Below are positions 1 through 9,478 of a stretch of 64,000 nucleotides of DNA, piece by piece. Numbering within the stretch: the stretch's first letter is position 1; each line of letters starts with the position of its first letter. The stretch spans positions 1 to 64,000 of the forward strand of contig NZ_LNYO01000021.1 in the NCBI RefSeq assembly GCF_001467895.1, written 5' to 3'. The notes below the pieces were generated by a model. It was not told where the DNA came from. It searched no databases and saw only the letters and a program-made list of their open reading frames with translations. Made by a program: the position numbers and the translations under genes. The DNA is from Legionella nautarum (GTDB lineage Bacteria > Pseudomonadota > Gammaproteobacteria > Legionellales > Legionellaceae).

Positions 1-104
1 GAATTATATGAAATTATTTTAAAATCAGTGAGTTATTTCTTATTTATTCATCTTCTTCATAAAAATTGTCCTGTGCAGAGCGTTGATTGTTTTATTTATG
101 CAAG

Positions 105-137
105 CTTAATTTTCCCTTAAGGTTCGCTCGATATACT
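105..137 (+). promoter_or_regulatory. Putative PmrA box with -10 element
   Basis: Direct repeat CTTAATTTT-CC-CTTAAGGTT at 105-124 matches the Legionella PmrA consensus (two TTAAT-type half sites starting 11 bases apart) except in the last part of the second half. Seven bases later there is a -10-like TATACT at 132-137. The same 7-base gap occurs at two other sites here (16323 and 21912). It would place the receiver-domain gene at 164 under PmrAB control. Seen: repeat and spacing. Inferred: binding. Confidence 0.55.
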
Positions 138-163
138 GCCTGCAATGTCGAAAGGAGTTCATC

Positions 164-637
164 ATGCGTATATTAATTGTTGAAGACAATGCATTTAATG
201 CTTTTTGCTTGTCACGTTTGTTGGAAACGATTAATAAGCAAATCAAGTTAAAGCTTGTTAACGATAGTTTGAGCGCGTTGTGCTACTTAGCTCAATATGA
301 GGTTGCCCTCATTATTCTTGATGGTGATCTTGGTGCTAGCGATGGCGTAAAATGCAATGGTCCCGCCTTAGCCGATGTTATCTGGTTAAATCATCCCTCC
401 ATACCTATTATTGCTTGGTCTGACTCCGAAGAGATGCGGACTGCTTTTTCGGCTGTGTTTAGAAAGCACAATAAAGAATTTAATGACTATAGTTGCTGGA
501 AAAAAGAAGTGAAGGTGGATTTAATCCAACAATCTTTACCTTTTTTAATGATTCAGAATAGCTTTAATCATCTTACTAAGGCAGAAAACACTGACAGCAT
601 GGATAATTTTGTCATGGCTAGTGCGTTCGCAAGCTGA
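164..637 (+). CDS. Single-domain response regulator-like receiver protein
   Basis: A 157-residue protein starting MRILIVEDNAFNAF, the usual beta1 and acidic pair of a receiver domain. The likely phosphoacceptor is the Asp in IILDGDLG (about residue 53), followed by a Ser in IIAWSDSE and a Lys in CWKKEV that fit the conserved Thr/Ser and Lys positions. No output domain follows; the last 35 residues are not recognisable. The start is supported by AAAGGAG seven bases upstream. No kinase gene is adjacent. A PmrA-type box precedes it, so it may be part of the virulence regulatory network as a phosphate sink or protein-interaction regulator; that role is inference. Confidence 0.75.
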   Translation: MRILIVEDNAFNAFCLSRLLETINKQIKLKLVNDSLSALCYLAQYEVALIILDGDLGASDGVKCNGPALADVIWLNHPSIPIIAWSDSEEMRTAFSAVFRKHNKEFNDYSCWKKEVKVDLIQQSLPFLMIQNSFNHLTKAENTDSMDNFVMASAFAS

Positions 638-693
638 GGTTTAGAAATTTTTTATTGTGAAATAGGCGCATGCTAGAGCATGCGCAAAGATTT

Positions 694-1944
694 TTAACCA
701 GCTTCAGCTTCTTCAATACCCGTGAGCGGTGATGAGGGCTCGGCTCTTTTTCCACCCAAGAAAGCAGGTAGTTTGAGCTGCGAGAACTTCTTATGTAGCT
801 TGGTAAACATGATAGGAAATACGCCGTTTCCTGTGACATTTGCGGTTGTACCAAAAGGATCGCAAATGAGATAAACAGCGGTTATTAAGCCCACCATATC
901 GCTGGAAAAACCCAGATGAGCTTCCAAAATAGGTGCAACGACAATAATCACACCACCAGGTACTGCTGCAACAGCATACTTAGCTAGGGCAGTGTAGAGA
1001 GCAAAAATAACAAAGGTTGAAATAGAAGGAAGCGGTAATCCAAAGGTGGATATAGTAGCAAGACTCAGGATAGGAATACCGATCGCAGAGCCCACAGTAT
1101 GGATGTTAATGATAGCAGGAACAAGCATCTTTGCTTTATCAGCATCATTAAGATTCTTTTCTGTCGATAGAAGAAGCACGGGCATTGCTGCTGCGCTTGA
1201 GATCGTACTAAAGCCCACTAAACTGGCGGGTAATACATTTTTAATGTAGGAAAGAAATTTCTTTAAGCTAAATTGGCTAGCAAGAAAATACCAAAAAGTC
1301 AGATATAGCCACTGGCTGAGAATAATTAAAACCAGTACTGGACCATACAAAGTTAATGCAGTTTGTAAAAGATGTTCATGCTCAAGTTTGAATATAAATC
1401 CTAGAATAAACAAAGGTAATAAAGGAATGAATATCTTTTTTAGAAAGCCATTTGCTAACTTATTTAATTTAGCGGCGATATTTTTAGCTGCTGCATTTGG
1501 CCAAAAAGAAAAGAAAATACCGGTAGCAAATCCGATTAATAAAGCTACGTCATTCGTAATGAGCTTAGTCAGGTGAAATTGCCAAGTTGGCGTTAACTGT
1601 AGTGAGTTAGTAATTGGTGTGGCAGTAAAATGCAGAAGGTTAAGTCCTATATAACCTGAGGTATAGCCATACATGAGTGCGGTGAAATTAGAGGTAAATA
1701 CGCACACAATGAGTAGTAAGACAAAAAAAAGTGCTCCCTTTTGTAGGTTAGAAAGACAAGAGAAAATGAAACTAAAAATAATAAAAGGTAGTAAAAACTC
1801 AAGAATGCTTTTCATACTTAAGCTTAAAGCATAGCTAAACGATTTTAGAGCGACAGGAATTTGGTGGCCAAAAATCATAGGTAAAATCAGTATTGCGAGC
1901 AATAAAATAGGAAGTTTTAATTTTTTAAGTAATTCTGTAGACAT
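694..1944 (-). CDS. Dicarboxylate/amino acid:cation symporter (DAACS family)
   Basis: A 416-residue polytopic membrane protein with about eight hydrophobic segments. The region STISSAAAMPVLLLSTEKN resembles the serine-rich re-entrant loop of the glutamate/dicarboxylate:Na+ symporters (GltP/DctA/SLC1), and the C-terminal part (LICDPFGTTANVTGNG) resembles the second substrate and sodium-binding loop. It probably imports C4-dicarboxylates or acidic/neutral amino acids using the sodium or proton gradient. It stands alone, divergent from the lumazine synthase gene. The exact substrate cannot be told from the sequence. Confidence 0.85.
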   Translation of the reverse strand: MSTELLKKLKLPILLLAILILPMIFGHQIPVALKSFSYALSLSMKSILEFLLPFIIFSFIFSCLSNLQKGALFFVLLLIVCVFTSNFTALMYGYTSGYIGLNLLHFTATPITNSLQLTPTWQFHLTKLITNDVALLIGFATGIFFSFWPNAAAKNIAAKLNKLANGFLKKIFIPLLPLFILGFIFKLEHEHLLQTALTLYGPVLVLIILSQWLYLTFWYFLASQFSLKKFLSYIKNVLPASLVGFSTISSAAAMPVLLLSTEKNLNDADKAKMLVPAIINIHTVGSAIGIPILSLATISTFGLPLPSISTFVIFALYTALAKYAVAAVPGGVIIVVAPILEAHLGFSSDMVGLITAVYLICDPFGTTANVTGNGVFPIMFTKLHKKFSQLKLPAFLGGKRAEPSSPLTGIEEAEAG

Positions 1945-2259
1945 ATAAATCCTTATATGAAACTAAAAGTCTTGCTTATTAGCCTCATAAGTTAAACGCT
2001 TGTGAGCCAAAATGACAATAGGATATACCATTTAAAGCTTAAAAGGGCAAAAAACCTAGGTTGTATATTACAATCATGCGGATAGATTTTGCAAAGAATG
2101 TGTTTCAATTACAAGATGTAAATATTAAATACATATAAACTCCACCCCGCTTATTGCTTTTTTTATACAAAAAACTGACAAGCTGAACATGGACAATACT
2201 GGTTGAGATCCCTTAAAATGCGCCTTCATGAGCACATAAAAAATTAGACAGGATAAATT
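1945..2259. other. Divergent intergenic region, 315 bp
   Basis: Lies between the divergent symporter and lumazine synthase genes and must hold both promoters. It is very AT-rich; several AT-rich hexamers could act as -10 elements, but none has a convincing -35 partner. No open frame with a ribosome binding site, no strong hairpin and no repeat was seen. Confidence 0.4.
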
Positions 2260-2679
2260 GTGTCCACAGATAAGATATTGGTTGTTTGGTCAAATTACTA
2301 CAAAGAGTTAGCAAAAAAACAATTGGATAGTTGTTTGAATCTATTAAATCAATCGAAATATGAATATGCCGTGGAGACGGTGGAAGCGGGAACCTATGAG
2401 ATTCCTGTTGTTATCCAATATTATCATCAACGTAATCCACACGCTGGCTATTTACCCCTTAGCCTACTTCTTAAAGGAAGTACGGATCATTATGAGTTCA
2501 TCTGGGAGCATGTAAAAGAGTGCTTTATCCAATTTGCGAAAGATGGAATATTGCTTGGAAACGGTATCATTGCTGCGCCTAGTATGGATATTTTGACAAA
2601 TAGAGTTGAGAATTGCGAGCGAGTGACAGAGGCTTTCGATGCGCTTGATTACTTAATCAAATTTAAGAATAAATTTTAG
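2260..2679 (+). CDS. ribH: 6,7-dimethyl-8-ribityllumazine synthase-like protein
   Basis: A 139-residue protein with the lumazine synthase landmarks: WSNYYKEL near the N-terminus (aryl pocket), GTYEIP in the substrate loop, LLLKGSTDHYEFI carrying the catalytic His, and GNGIIAAPSMDILTNR, which matches the GI/L-T-x-E-x-R segment. It would join the pyrimidinedione and dihydroxybutanone phosphate in riboflavin synthesis. It is shorter and more divergent than a typical RibH1 and lacks the usual NKG motif near the end, so it may be a second, RibH2-like copy. The start is GTG with AGGAT upstream. No other rib gene is adjacent. Confidence 0.75.
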   Translation: MSTDKILVVWSNYYKELAKKQLDSCLNLLNQSKYEYAVETVEAGTYEIPVVIQYYHQRNPHAGYLPLSLLLKGSTDHYEFIWEHVKECFIQFAKDGILLGNGIIAAPSMDILTNRVENCERVTEAFDALDYLIKFKNKF

Positions 2680-2746
2680 ATAATCGCTGAGCACTCTGTC
2701 ATCTACAATCCCTCGCTACGTTTGGGATGAGGGCCTAAGCTAAGGT

Positions 2747-5608
2747 CTACTTAGAAACAACTAGCCTTATGGCCTGAAGATTTACTGCAGAAAGATCAAT
2801 AAAACTCTCGCAATCTTCAAGTTGTTTTTGGAAAAATAGAATTTCTTCTTTGCGAATAGAGGGGTTAACTTGCTGTAAAGCTTGCAGCCTCTGAATCTCT
2901 GGTCTAATGGTTTCATGCATTAACTTTTTTGCATTCGCAAGAATTTCTGGTGCTTGCTCTTCGGCAATTTGACCGCTGTGAGCTAACATTTTCTCAATTT
3001 CATTGTGAACTTGTTTAATAATAGCTTGCCCCGTATGAAGCTTCAGCGGCTCACAGAGTTTGTTAAGTTGCTCATAGTTTAATATTTTTGACAAATTCTT
3101 ACCTGTCAGGTCAACTAATACTCTAATGGGAGAAACGGGTAAAAAGCGCTCAATTTGCAGTTGTTTAGGGGCAGCACAGTTCATTGTATAAAATGTTTCT
3201 AACAAGAGTGTCCCGGGTATCACACCTTTGAGGGATATTGAGCAGATCGTTGCATTACCCATCTCAGTGCCTACAATCATCTCCATGGATTCAGACACCA
3301 TGGGATGTTCCCAGCTTAAAAATTCCATCTCTTCACGGATTAAGGCTTTTGAACGCGAGTAAGTGACGGTCACTCCATCTTCTTTCAAACCTGGAAAATG
3401 AGTGGTTTTCATGTGATCGGTGGGGCGCAATATTTCGCAAGATTCTGAGTGATATTCATGCTCGATACCATATTCCTGAAAAACGGCAGCCATGTAATTT
3501 TCAAGTTCTAAGCCGGTTTCCTCAGCTTCAAGGTCGGCGATTAATTCTCTTGCGACAGGTTGTTTACAGGAGTTTAATTCTAATAAACGATCACGGCCCT
3601 CGTGCAGAGCCTCTGTAATTTGTTTTGTACGAGTTTTTGTATCAACGATGAGCTGGTTGAGAGTTTCTGGCTCTCCATCGGCTTGGACAAGAAGGGGCAG
3701 CAGTCGGTTTTCAAATTCTTCAAAAAGGGAAAAACCAACGGAGCAACTTTTCTCAAACAGGTTTATCCCTTCATGATACCAGCGAAAAAGCTTCTCTTGG
3801 GCGCTATTAAGCAGATAAGGGACATGAATTTCAATGTCATAGTATTGACCAATGCGGTCCAATCGACCAATTCGTTGTTCAAGTAAATCGGGATTGAGCG
3901 GTAAATCAAATAAAACCAGGTGATGGGCGAACTGAAAATTTCTTCCCTCGCTGCCTATCTCCGAGCAAATGAGCGTTTGTGCACCCTGTTCTTGTTCTGA
4001 AAAATACGCTGCTGCACGGTCGCGCTCTATAATGGATAAACCCTCATGAAAAGAGGCACTTCGTATACCGGCATTTAATTTTAAATGATTTTCTAAGCCA
4101 ATTGCCGTTTCCGCTTTGGCGCAAATAACTAATACTTTGTGAGGACGAAGTTCTACTAGTTTATCAACGAGCCAAGCCACGCGCGGATCGTTTTTTAGCC
4201 ATTCTACCTGATCAACCCTTGTTTCAGGATAGAGGTTAGATTCTAGTTCTGTTGTTGCAGAATAAATAGCTGTTTTTGGTAAAGCATAGGCTTGCAGTTT
4301 TCGTTGGGGGAAGCCATAAATTGCCGCTCGCGTATTGCGAAATAGAACACGACCAGTTCCATGTTGATCAATTAATTGATTAATAATCGTAGGGATGCTT
4401 AAAGAGTTATGATCCCCAAGATATTTTTTAACCTCCGCTGCTAATTCACTACTTAATTGATCAGTTTGATTTGTTTCCTGATAGCTCATTAGCCGCTGTA
4501 CTAATTTATTGAGCAACTGATAATTGCTTTCTTCTTTTTTGAATTCTCTAAAACTATAAAATCTTGCAGGATCAAGCAGACGCAAGCGTGCAAAATGACT
4601 TTGAATGCCGACTTGCTCAGGAGTCGCTGTGAGTAGCAACAAGCCTTTGCTTTGCGCCGCTAATTGTTCAATAAGCTTGTATTCAGGACTTACTGCTTCT
4701 TCTGACCAATGGAGATGATGGGCTTCATCGACGATTAAGAGATCCCAATTGGCGTCAATCGCATGCTGCTGTGCCTGTTCGTTTTCGAGCAGAAAATTTA
4801 AGCTACAGAGAACAAGCTGCTCGCTTTCAAAAAGATTGTCTTTGACCGTTTCTGTAATAATATCAAAATCTTCTTCAATCCTACTATCCTCATCCTCTTG
4901 TCGTTCGTAACGACTTTGATCCAAGATGGCAAAGCTTAAATTGAAACGCCGCAGCATCTCGACCAACCATTGGTGAATGAGGGTATTGGGAACCACAATA
5001 AGTATCCGAGTTGCGCGGCCAATTTGTTGTTGATAATGAATAATCATGCCTGCTTCGATTGTTTTACCCAGCCCCACCTCATCGGCAAGTAATACACGTG
5101 GTGCGTAGCGTTGGGCAACTTCATGAGCGATGTATACTTGGTGTGGTAAATGATTAGTGCGCGAACCTAATAGACCTCGTGCTTTCGATTGTTGCAGTCG
5201 GCTTAAGTGTGCTAAGGTATCTACGCGCAATTTGAATGAACTTAATTTATCGAATTGACCGCTAAAAAGCCGCTGCTCTGGTGTGGTTAATTTGATAAAA
5301 CAATCTAAATCGAGCTCTTCAATATCTATTTCTTGTCCAGTATCGTCAATGCCGGTATAGACCATAATCCCTTGATCTTCTGTCACTTTCGTGATTTTGA
5401 TTTGTTGTTGGTCTAAGGTAAAAATAGTATCGCCTTCGCGGTAAATAATTCGACTTAAAGGCGCGTTATCTGCTGCATAAATTCGTTCTTCAGCGGCAGC
5501 AGGGAAACTAAGGCAAATATGCCGGCCATTAACAGCTGTAATAATACCTAAGCCGAGTTGTGATTCGGCATTACTGATCCAACGTTGGCCAATAACGAAT
5601 ATCATCAA
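2747..5608 (-). CDS. rapA: RNA polymerase-associated protein RapA (SNF2-type ATPase)
   Basis: A 953-residue protein, close to the usual RapA length of about 960. The N-terminal part (residues 1-110) is the double Tudor-like region starting FVIGQRWISNAES. The SNF2 helicase core follows: Walker A in LLADEVGLGKTIEAG, Walker B/motif II DEAHHL, motif III LLTATP, then the C-terminal helicase lobe with GSEGRNFQFAHHLVLFD and QRIGRLDRIGQ. The rest is the RapA-specific C-terminal region. The protein binds core RNA polymerase and helps recycle it after transcription. Monocistronic; the next gene is divergent. Confidence 0.96.
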   Translation of the reverse strand: MMIFVIGQRWISNAESQLGLGIITAVNGRHICLSFPAAAEERIYAADNAPLSRIIYREGDTIFTLDQQQIKITKVTEDQGIMVYTGIDDTGQEIDIEELDLDCFIKLTTPEQRLFSGQFDKLSSFKLRVDTLAHLSRLQQSKARGLLGSRTNHLPHQVYIAHEVAQRYAPRVLLADEVGLGKTIEAGMIIHYQQQIGRATRILIVVPNTLIHQWLVEMLRRFNLSFAILDQSRYERQEDEDSRIEEDFDIITETVKDNLFESEQLVLCSLNFLLENEQAQQHAIDANWDLLIVDEAHHLHWSEEAVSPEYKLIEQLAAQSKGLLLLTATPEQVGIQSHFARLRLLDPARFYSFREFKKEESNYQLLNKLVQRLMSYQETNQTDQLSSELAAEVKKYLGDHNSLSIPTIINQLIDQHGTGRVLFRNTRAAIYGFPQRKLQAYALPKTAIYSATTELESNLYPETRVDQVEWLKNDPRVAWLVDKLVELRPHKVLVICAKAETAIGLENHLKLNAGIRSASFHEGLSIIERDRAAAYFSEQEQGAQTLICSEIGSEGRNFQFAHHLVLFDLPLNPDLLEQRIGRLDRIGQYYDIEIHVPYLLNSAQEKLFRWYHEGINLFEKSCSVGFSLFEEFENRLLPLLVQADGEPETLNQLIVDTKTRTKQITEALHEGRDRLLELNSCKQPVARELIADLEAEETGLELENYMAAVFQEYGIEHEYHSESCEILRPTDHMKTTHFPGLKEDGVTVTYSRSKALIREEMEFLSWEHPMVSESMEMIVGTEMGNATICSISLKGVIPGTLLLETFYTMNCAAPKQLQIERFLPVSPIRVLVDLTGKNLSKILNYEQLNKLCEPLKLHTGQAIIKQVHNEIEKMLAHSGQIAEEQAPEILANAKKLMHETIRPEIQRLQALQQVNPSIRKEEILFFQKQLEDCESFIDLSAVNLQAIRLVVSK

Positions 5609-5721
5609 TAAAAATCCTAAGTCGATTAATTAAAAAGAAGAGCTAAGAACACTAAAAAGGCGGTGGATTCTAGCACGATTTTAGTTTTTGCATCTATGTG
5701 TTCTAAGAACAAACGAATTTG

Positions 5722-5750
5722 TTGGGCTAGTACTCAACCTATCTTATAAT
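5722..5750 (+). promoter_or_regulatory. Sigma-70-like promoter
   Basis: TTGGGC (5722-5727), 17 bases, TATAAT (5745-5750), ending 32 bases before the start of the binding-protein gene at 5783. It is the best candidate promoter for the binding protein and MFS pair. Confidence 0.5.
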
Positions 5751-5782
5751 AAAAAGAACGATGCTAACTTAATGGATTAACA

Positions 5783-6553
5783 ATGAGAATTTATCGTTTC
5801 GCGCTATTTTTGTTGTGTATTCTAATGTCTGTTCAAGCTCAAGCCAGAATATTGAAAGTGGGCGTCTCATTTTACGATCCTCCTTTTGTCATCTTGGGGG
5901 CAAATAACCAAGTCTATGGCTTCGATATCTCATTGATGGAACATGTGTGTAAGACCATGGGCTATGAATGCCAATTTAATCCGATGCCCTTTAATGAACT
6001 ACTTGATTCCGTAGAGTTGAATAAAATAGATTTTGCTATTAGCTCAATTATCATTACGCCAGAGCGAACAGCAAGAGTTAATTTTTCAGTACCTTATTTA
6101 GTCAGTAAAACTCGTTTTCTTGCAGTAAAACAGCCTGACGAAAAACCATTCACGCTGCAATCGTTGGCCAACAAAAAAATTGGTTTAGCGGATAAAGCTT
6201 TTGCTGAACAACTTAGGTTGCTGGGGCTTGGTGATTCACAATTTGTTGCTTTTACTCGCGATGATGCCCTAATACAAGCTTTGAATGACGGTAAGGTTGA
6301 TGTGGGTTTAATTGATAATCCTAGCGCAATTTATTGGCAAGAGCATTCATCCGGTGTTTTAGAAGCGAGAGGTAAGCCAATGGTTTATGGTCTTGGTTTG
6401 GGCATCGCCGTGAGCCCCGCTGACCAAAATCTCCTCCCCGCGCTGAATATGGCTATATTGGAATATCAAAATAGCGATGATTTTATTAATGATTATCACA
6501 AATACCTATCTCATTTGTCTCATGCAAAGGAAAATAATGTGGATTCGCCTTAA
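5783..6553 (+). CDS. Periplasmic solute-binding protein, family 3 (amino acid type)
   Basis: A 256-residue secreted protein with a Sec signal peptide (MRIYRFALFLLCILMSVQAQA) and the type-II periplasmic binding fold of polar amino acid receptors: GVSFYDPPFVI, YGFDISLMEHV, and DFAISSIIITPERTARVNFSVPY, the family signature. Homologues bind arginine, glutamine or similar ligands. No ABC permease or ATPase is beside it; instead its last 17 bases overlap the start of an MFS transporter, so the two are translationally coupled. It could be an orphan receptor. The ligand is not predictable here. Confidence 0.85.
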   Translation: MRIYRFALFLLCILMSVQAQARILKVGVSFYDPPFVILGANNQVYGFDISLMEHVCKTMGYECQFNPMPFNELLDSVELNKIDFAISSIIITPERTARVNFSVPYLVSKTRFLAVKQPDEKPFTLQSLANKKIGLADKAFAEQLRLLGLGDSQFVAFTRDDALIQALNDGKVDVGLIDNPSAIYWQEHSSGVLEARGKPMVYGLGLGIAVSPADQNLLPALNMAILEYQNSDDFINDYHKYLSHLSHAKENNVDSP

Positions 6554-7721
6554 GATTCCTGCAAATTTGATTGTTTTTTTGACGTTTGTAATGAATGCGT
6601 TATTAACGCAGTTATCACTCTATTTATATCTTCCCTCGATGCCGGCAATGAGAATTGCAATGCATACTAATAATGCTCACATTCAATTAACTTATTCTTA
6701 TTTTATGTTGGGTATGGGGTTAGCAATTATTTTTTCGGGATATTTGATTAGAAAAAGCAGCTATCGGCAATTACTACTGATCAATAATTTCATTTTTATC
6801 TTAGCGACGGCTTTAATTTTTTTCATTAATAATATATCAATTTTTTTAATTTTACGGGTGCTTCAAGGGATAGGTTGCTCTTTAGGATCCGTGTTTATAA
6901 TTATGGTTATTATCAGAGAGCAATATGAAAAGGAGGCGTCGATAAGAGTCTTTTCTTTTTTATTGTCGGCTTTGGCATTAGTACCAATTGTGGCTCCATT
7001 TATTGGCGGTTATATCCAAGATACTTATGGTTGGAAAGGTAATTTTCTCATTTTATTGTTTCTTTCTCTTGGACTCATGCTAACAACCTTTTTAATTTTT
7101 CCAAAAATCAAAAATAAAAGCAAAGAGCTGCAAAAATCCTATATTTTTTACATTAAAGAATACTTAAATGATAAGCATTTTTTTTCTCATACTGTCTATT
7201 CAATTCTGATAGTCAATATTATTGTTAGCTATAATGTGGCTAGTCCTTTTTTGTTGCAAAATCGTTTGGCAATTTCGGCATCTTTTTTTGGTTGGCTTGC
7301 AGCTTTTATTGGATGTATGTTCAGCTTAGGAGCGTTTTTTAACAGTAGCTTGATAAGAAAATATAATATCAATTTTGTAGTAAAATTTGGGTTAGTGATC
7401 AGTTCGATTGGAGTAGCTTTATTTTTAATTTGTAGTTATCTAACGCCCTATTCTGTAACTGCTATTGTAGTTCCTTTTGCTATTGTTACTTTTGGTTTAG
7501 CTATTTTGTACCCTAATTTAACGTCATATTCCTATGAAAATATAAAAGAACAGGCACATATTGCTGCTAGTTTATTTGCGACTTTAAATATTATTTCTAA
7601 TTTTATTACCGTTTATATTGTTGCTTTAATCCCTGAAGAATCGCCAATTTTTTTCGCCTGGGTAATTACCTCGATGCAACTGTTGCTATTAAGTTATTTT
7701 TATAAAAGAATAAAATTTTAG
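6537..7721 (+). CDS. MFS multidrug efflux transporter (Bcr/CflA-like)
   Basis: A polytopic protein of about 394 residues with roughly 12 membrane segments. The short motif RVLQGIGCSLGSVFIIMVII resembles the TM4-5 region of the drug:proton antiporter-1 group (Bcr/CflA), and LYLPSMPAM in the first loop is typical of Bcr relatives. ATG at 6537 has AAAGG upstream and overlaps the binding-protein gene; a start at 6477 would overlap it more and lacks such support. It ends two bases from the convergent peptide-modification operon, so it might export that operon's product. That link is inference from position only. Confidence 0.8.
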   Translation: MWIRLKIPANLIVFLTFVMNALLTQLSLYLYLPSMPAMRIAMHTNNAHIQLTYSYFMLGMGLAIIFSGYLIRKSSYRQLLLINNFIFILATALIFFINNISIFLILRVLQGIGCSLGSVFIIMVIIREQYEKEASIRVFSFLLSALALVPIVAPFIGGYIQDTYGWKGNFLILLFLSLGLMLTTFLIFPKIKNKSKELQKSYIFYIKEYLNDKHFFSHTVYSILIVNIIVSYNVASPFLLQNRLAISASFFGWLAAFIGCMFSLGAFFNSSLIRKYNINFVVKFGLVISSIGVALFLICSYLTPYSVTAIVVPFAIVTFGLAILYPNLTSYSYENIKEQAHIAASLFATLNIISNFITVYIVALIPEESPIFFAWVITSMQLLLLSYFYKRIKF

Positions 7722-7722
7722 G

Positions 7723-8427
7723 CTAAGTTGCTTTCTTTAAAATAACTTGCAACCAACCGGGCTCACATAAAGGTTTATTTTTAAATTTTGCTTTTAAATT
7801 TTCTAACTCCCACAGCAAAACATGATTTTCAGGCAATTGCTCAAGATAGGTTTTTTGGTCGTTCAGCCAATAATCGATCGTTGTTTCCATTAAACTTAAG
7901 CCATAATGAACGTCAATGGATGCAATATTTATTTTTTGGATTAAAGCAATAATTTCTCCGGAATTGAGGTATCTTCGATGATAGAAACCCAGCGCTTGAT
8001 GAAGTGATTTACACCAGCTGTCTAGCTCATGACCATACTGCTGAGATTTAATACTTCTGTCATACCAGAGTTCACTCGCAATCACGCCAAATTTAGCCAC
8101 TCGCAGGCATTCATTTAATGCTTTATTGGCATTGGGGATATGATGCAAGACATTGGCAATAATAACCCAATCAAATTGTTCATTCGAAAAAGGAAGTTCC
8201 CTAGCATCACCAACTTTTGCCTTAATTCCCTTACCTATTAATTTCTCAACATTTTCTGCGTGTTGATCAACGCCTATCACATCGATTTTCAAGTTTTCTT
8301 GACAGTATTTGATGACTTTTCCTTCACCACATCCTACATCCAATAAGGAACGGGGTTGTGGGGAAAATTGGCGAATGGTCTGAATGATTTCTCTTTCTTG
8401 CTGATTTATAGTCATTTTGAATGTCAT
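7723..8427 (-). CDS. Class I SAM-dependent methyltransferase of the peptide operon
   Basis: A 234-residue methyltransferase: motif I LLDVGCGEGKVIKYC (about residues 24-38), acidic GVDQHAENV, motif II KVGDARELPFSNEQFDWVI and motif III ANVLHHIPNANKALNEC. This is the Methyltransf_11/25 type that uses S-adenosylmethionine. Its ATG overlaps the stop of the upstream hydroxylase gene by 4 bases, so it is the last gene of a tightly coupled operon with two small precursor-like peptides. It probably methylates the peptide product, but small-molecule targets cannot be excluded. It is not of the protein L-isoaspartyl methyltransferase type. Confidence 0.85.
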   Translation of the reverse strand: MTFKMTINQQEREIIQTIRQFSPQPRSLLDVGCGEGKVIKYCQENLKIDVIGVDQHAENVEKLIGKGIKAKVGDARELPFSNEQFDWVIIANVLHHIPNANKALNECLRVAKFGVIASELWYDRSIKSQQYGHELDSWCKSLHQALGFYHRRYLNSGEIIALIQKINIASIDVHYGLSLMETTIDYWLNDQKTYLEQLPENHVLLWELENLKAKFKNKPLCEPGWLQVILKKAT

Positions 8428-9458
8428 TCCAATTGAGTTTTAAAATTCTTTGACATGTTATTAAACAATTTCCATCCTTGATCTGTAAGCTGAGCATGCT
8501 TTTTAATAATCATTTCGCCTTCTTTGAATTTATGCTGATAGGCAGAAAGACGAAGATTGAAATTCCAGGGCAATTCTTTAATTCGTATGTTATCAAAACA
8601 CTTGTCTTTTGATTCATGCTTTTTGTCAGTGGCATCAAAAAAAGCATAAGCTAATTTGTACATGAGTATCAGTCGATAAAACACAAAATGAGCATGAAAA
8701 ATACCCTTCATTGGCCGAGGGACTTTTCGGGCGGGCGAAATAAACATTTGATCGGGTTTATTTAAGACAATTGGATCTAAACCCATTAAAATATTGAGAT
8801 GCTGATGGGAGCCTTCATGGATAATTACATCAAAATAATAATAAACTGGATCAATGGATGGAGGGGGTATAGCAACGGGTAAGGCACCTAAGTATTTCAC
8901 GCTGGATGCGGAATAAATATTGAAAATTCCGTCCACTAATTCTATTAAATTCAGATGATCTCTAATTTCGGAATCCATATCCTTAGATGATAGTTTAATA
9001 TTTTCCAACGCCTGATAAATTTGGGATTTATTTAATTCAAAATCGGGCTCGCTAATACAATTGTAAACCCCCTGATGACCTTGATTTAAAATCTCATTGA
9101 CAAAATTTAGATCCCATTCTTTATTTCGAAAATTAATAATATTAAGCTCTGATGCATAAAGATCATCATTCGCTAAGCTCGTAGTTAAATTCTCACATAA
9201 TTTTCTGCAACTTTGTCTGTCGTTTTTGACCATAAAAGCCAATAATGAGTAGTAGTTAGAGTAAAGCCGAGATGAAAATTTTTTTGCAACCTTTAAATTA
9301 GTTATAAAATCGAGCTGCTGTTGAAAAGATTGATTTAAAACACGGGCACATTCTTGAATTAAAGTAATAAAACTAGCTTTGAGCTTCTCCCGAAAGAGCT
9401 GATGCAGTATTCCTGCACCAGCTTGATGCGGATTGGGTTCAACTAAATAGTTATCCAT
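8424..9458 (-). CDS. HExxH-type peptide beta-hydroxylase-like RiPP enzyme
   Basis: A 344-residue protein with H214-E215-x-x-H218 in the context IIHEGSHQHLNILMGLDPI and a downstream RPMKGIFHAHFVFYRLILM. Both match the HExxH putative peptide-modification family (TIGR04267 type, now described as alpha-ketoglutarate HExxH peptide beta-hydroxylases), whose members sit in RiPP clusters. By family knowledge it would hydroxylate side chains of a ribosomal peptide using iron and 2-oxoglutarate. It lies 20 bases after two twin small peptides and overlaps the methyltransferase by 4 bases. The N-terminal 170 residues are helical and may bind the leader. No signal peptide. The family call is by motif only. 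Confidence 0.8.
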   Translation of the reverse strand: MDNYLVEPNPHQAGAGILHQLFREKLKASFITLIQECARVLNQSFQQQLDFITNLKVAKKFSSRLYSNYYSLLAFMVKNDRQSCRKLCENLTTSLANDDLYASELNIINFRNKEWDLNFVNEILNQGHQGVYNCISEPDFELNKSQIYQALENIKLSSKDMDSEIRDHLNLIELVDGIFNIYSASSVKYLGALPVAIPPPSIDPVYYYFDVIIHEGSHQHLNILMGLDPIVLNKPDQMFISPARKVPRPMKGIFHAHFVFYRLILMYKLAYAFFDATDKKHESKDKCFDNIRIKELPWNFNLRLSAYQHKFKEGEMIIKKHAQLTDQGWKLFNNMSKNFKTQLE

Positions 9459-9478
9459 ATTTTAATTTAATGCCTACC

